From assembly GCA_014379485.1 (NCBI GenBank), contig JACMLS010001046.1, positions 1 to 7,058 of the forward strand: a stretch of 7,058 bases of DNA, in the 5' to 3' direction. Of this stretch, positions 5,741 through 7,058 are shown piece by piece (within the stretch, counting starts at the first letter, position 1; each line of letters begins with the position of its first letter). Source of the DNA: Bacteroidia bacterium. GTDB lineage: Bacteria; Bacteroidota; Bacteroidia; B-17B0; Aurantibacillaceae. The notes beneath the pieces were generated by a model. It was given only the letters and a program-made list of their open reading frames with translations. It did no database searches and was not told the DNA's origin. Position numbers and translations under genes: made by a program.

Positions 5741-7058
5741 TTATTTCGAAAATGACTTTGTAAATAATTCTTCTTTTTTAACTACCGTTACTTTACTTCC
5801 TTCTTTCAACTCTTTAGAAATAGCAGAGTAGGGGGCAGCAACCACCTGGTCGTTTTTTGTAAGGCCGCTGAGTACCTGTATAAAATTATTGTCCTGTATG
5901 CCCGTTTTTACTTTAACTAATTTCACCACATTATCATTCACAACAAAAACAACTTCTTCAGGTTTCAGTTCATCTTTTTTATTTTCCTGTTTCTCAAGAT
6001 TATCATTTTTTACTTCAAGGTCACCTGATTTTTGCGGTTCATCTTTTGCAATTTTACTTGAATCTATGCGCGTTGTAACGGCCATAATTGGAATAGAAAG
6101 GGCATTGCTAACCGTTTTGGTCTGAATCTCTACAGCCGCACTCATTCCGGGACGAAAAGGTGCAGGATTATTTTCAGTGATCAGATCCTTATACGATTCC
6201 TGCAAGATGCGGATCTTTACCGTAAAATTTGTAACCTGGTCAACCCCTAAGCCGGTAGTGCTGTTTGCAGAGTTTGCAATTTCAGTAACAATGCCTTTAA
6301 ATTTTCTATCTGAATAAGCATCTACTTCAATAATGGTAATATCTTTTAAATGTACACGCACAATATCATTTTCGTTTACCTCTACACTCACTTCCATTTC
6401 GTTTAAATTGGCAAGGCGCATAATTTCTGTTCCTTCCATAGTTGCGGTTCCCACAACACGCTCGCCTTTTTCTTTGTTCAGTTTAGAAACGGTTCCGTCT
6501 ACAGGCGCATAAATATAAGTCTTGCTTAAATTAGTGTTTGCTTCTCTTAAGGATGCTTCTGCACTTTTAATGTTGAACTCTGAACCCTTTGCACTTTCTT
6601 CGGCAGCTTTTAAATTTGCTTTGGCAGATTCGTATTGCGCTTTTGCTGCGTCAAACTCCTGTGCAGAAACTGCGTTCTGATCAAATAATTTTTTGCTGCG
6701 GTTAAAATTTGCTTCTGCATTTAAAAAATTTGCCTTTGCCTGTTCTATAATTGCTACAGCGTTCAACGATCCTGCTTTGGTGCTGTTAACTGTTGCACTC
6801 ATTTTTTCTAAAGCAGACTCATAAATATCAGGTTTAATTCTGCAAAGCAAATCTCCTTTTTTTATCCGGTCGCCTTCCTTAACATTCAGCTCAACTATTT
6901 CTCCTGAAACGTCAGAAGAAATTTTCAATTCCACTTCAGGCTGAATTTTTCCGTTAGCCGTAACCACTTCAATAATTTCTCTTTCCTTAGGTTGTTCACC
7001 ACTCACCCTGCTTTCTTCACCAGCTCCGCAACTTTTCAACGAAAGTGTAACCGCCAAA
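5741..7058 (-). CDS. HlyD/MacA-type efflux periplasmic adaptor lipoprotein, 5' partial
   Basis: This is a periplasmic adaptor (membrane fusion protein) that would link an inner-membrane RND or ABC exporter to a TolC-like channel. The frame runs off the window end. A TTG at 7057 lies inside what looks like the tail of a lipoprotein signal peptide (LAVTLSLKSC), so the true start is probably just outside and the cysteine at residue 10 of the fragment is the likely lipidation site. In fragment numbering: lipoyl half-motif SGEIVELNVKEGDRIKKGDL at 51-70, alpha-hairpin coiled coil about 80-178, second lipoyl half YIYAPVDGTVSKLNKEKGER at 181-200, beta-barrel about 218-330 with FRPGMSAAVEI at 301-311, and a membrane-proximal domain with LSIPIMAVTTR and a C-terminal GSKVTVV. 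A very charged Lys/Glu/Asp-rich insert sits at about 331-368. The exporter genes would lie upstream, outside the window; the substrate is unknown. Confidence 0.88.
   Translation of the reverse strand, partial: LAVTLSLKSCGAGEESRVSGEQPKEREIIEVVTANGKIQPEVELKISSDVSGEIVELNVKEGDRIKKGDLLCRIKPDIYESALEKMSATVNSTKAGSLNAVAIIEQAKANFLNAEANFNRSKKLFDQNAVSAQEFDAAKAQYESAKANLKAAEESAKGSEFNIKSAEASLREANTNLSKTYIYAPVDGTVSKLNKEKGERVVGTATMEGTEIMRLANLNEMEVSVEVNENDIVRVHLKDITIIEVDAYSDRKFKGIVTEIANSANSTTGLGVDQVTNFTVKIRILQESYKDLITENNPAPFRPGMSAAVEIQTKTVSNALSIPIMAVTTRIDSSKIAKDEPQKSGDLEVKNDNLEKQENKKDELKPEEVVFVVNDNVVKLVKVKTGIQDNNFIQVLSGLTKNDQVVAAPYSAISKELKEGSKVTVVKKEELFTKSFSK

Noticed and set aside
7055..7057. TTG at 7057 as the real start of the efflux adaptor
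   Set aside because: It would leave only eight residues before the lipobox cysteine and no basic N-terminus; the signal peptide most likely begins beyond the window.

Overview
The window looks like a chromosomal piece from a member of the Bacteroidota. The DNA is AT-rich, and start codons sit behind A-rich leaders without clear Shine-Dalgarno motifs. There is a secreted protein with a type IX secretion (T9SS) C-terminal sorting domain, and several families common in this phylum (DUF4956, DUF2490, a lipoprotein-type efflux adaptor).

Layout. Positions 1-132 hold the last 43 codons of an Opp/Dpp-type ABC transporter permease. A 153-bp AT-rich gap follows, with only weak promoter-like sequence. 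From 286 to 5053 six genes run on the + strand with gaps of at most 28 bp or with overlaps: (1) a 557-aa T9SS-exported protein made of about eight ~54-residue WQDxRNG repeats, (2) a 128-aa lipoprotein with a transthyretin/carboxypeptidase-regulatory-like beta domain, (3) a 158-aa secreted protein with a 26-residue YD-like repeat, (4) a VTC-domain polyphosphate polymerase, (5) a DUF4956 membrane protein whose start overlaps gene 4 by 26 bp, (6) a DUF2490 outer-membrane beta-barrel protein. On the - strand, converging on gene 6 with a 13-bp overlap of coding ends, lie tsaB (tRNA t6A synthesis) and upstream of it an HlyD/MacA-type efflux adaptor lipoprotein cut by the window end.

How the genes may work together. 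The VTC enzyme plus DUF4956 pair is the core of the + strand cluster. By analogy with yeast VTC, a cytosolic polymerase would make polyphosphate and a membrane partner would anchor it or pass the chain across the membrane. The DUF2490 barrel and the three exported proteins would place the rest of the module at the outer membrane and surface. The role of the exported proteins is inference from position only.

The main annotation trap is tsaB. Its reading frame has no ATG, GTG or TTG ahead of the family's conserved N-terminus, so a caller restricted to those codons would start it at an internal Met at 5502 and lose 77 residues. The full protein very probably starts at CTG 5733 (or ATT 5727), eight to fourteen bases after the adaptor's stop codon.
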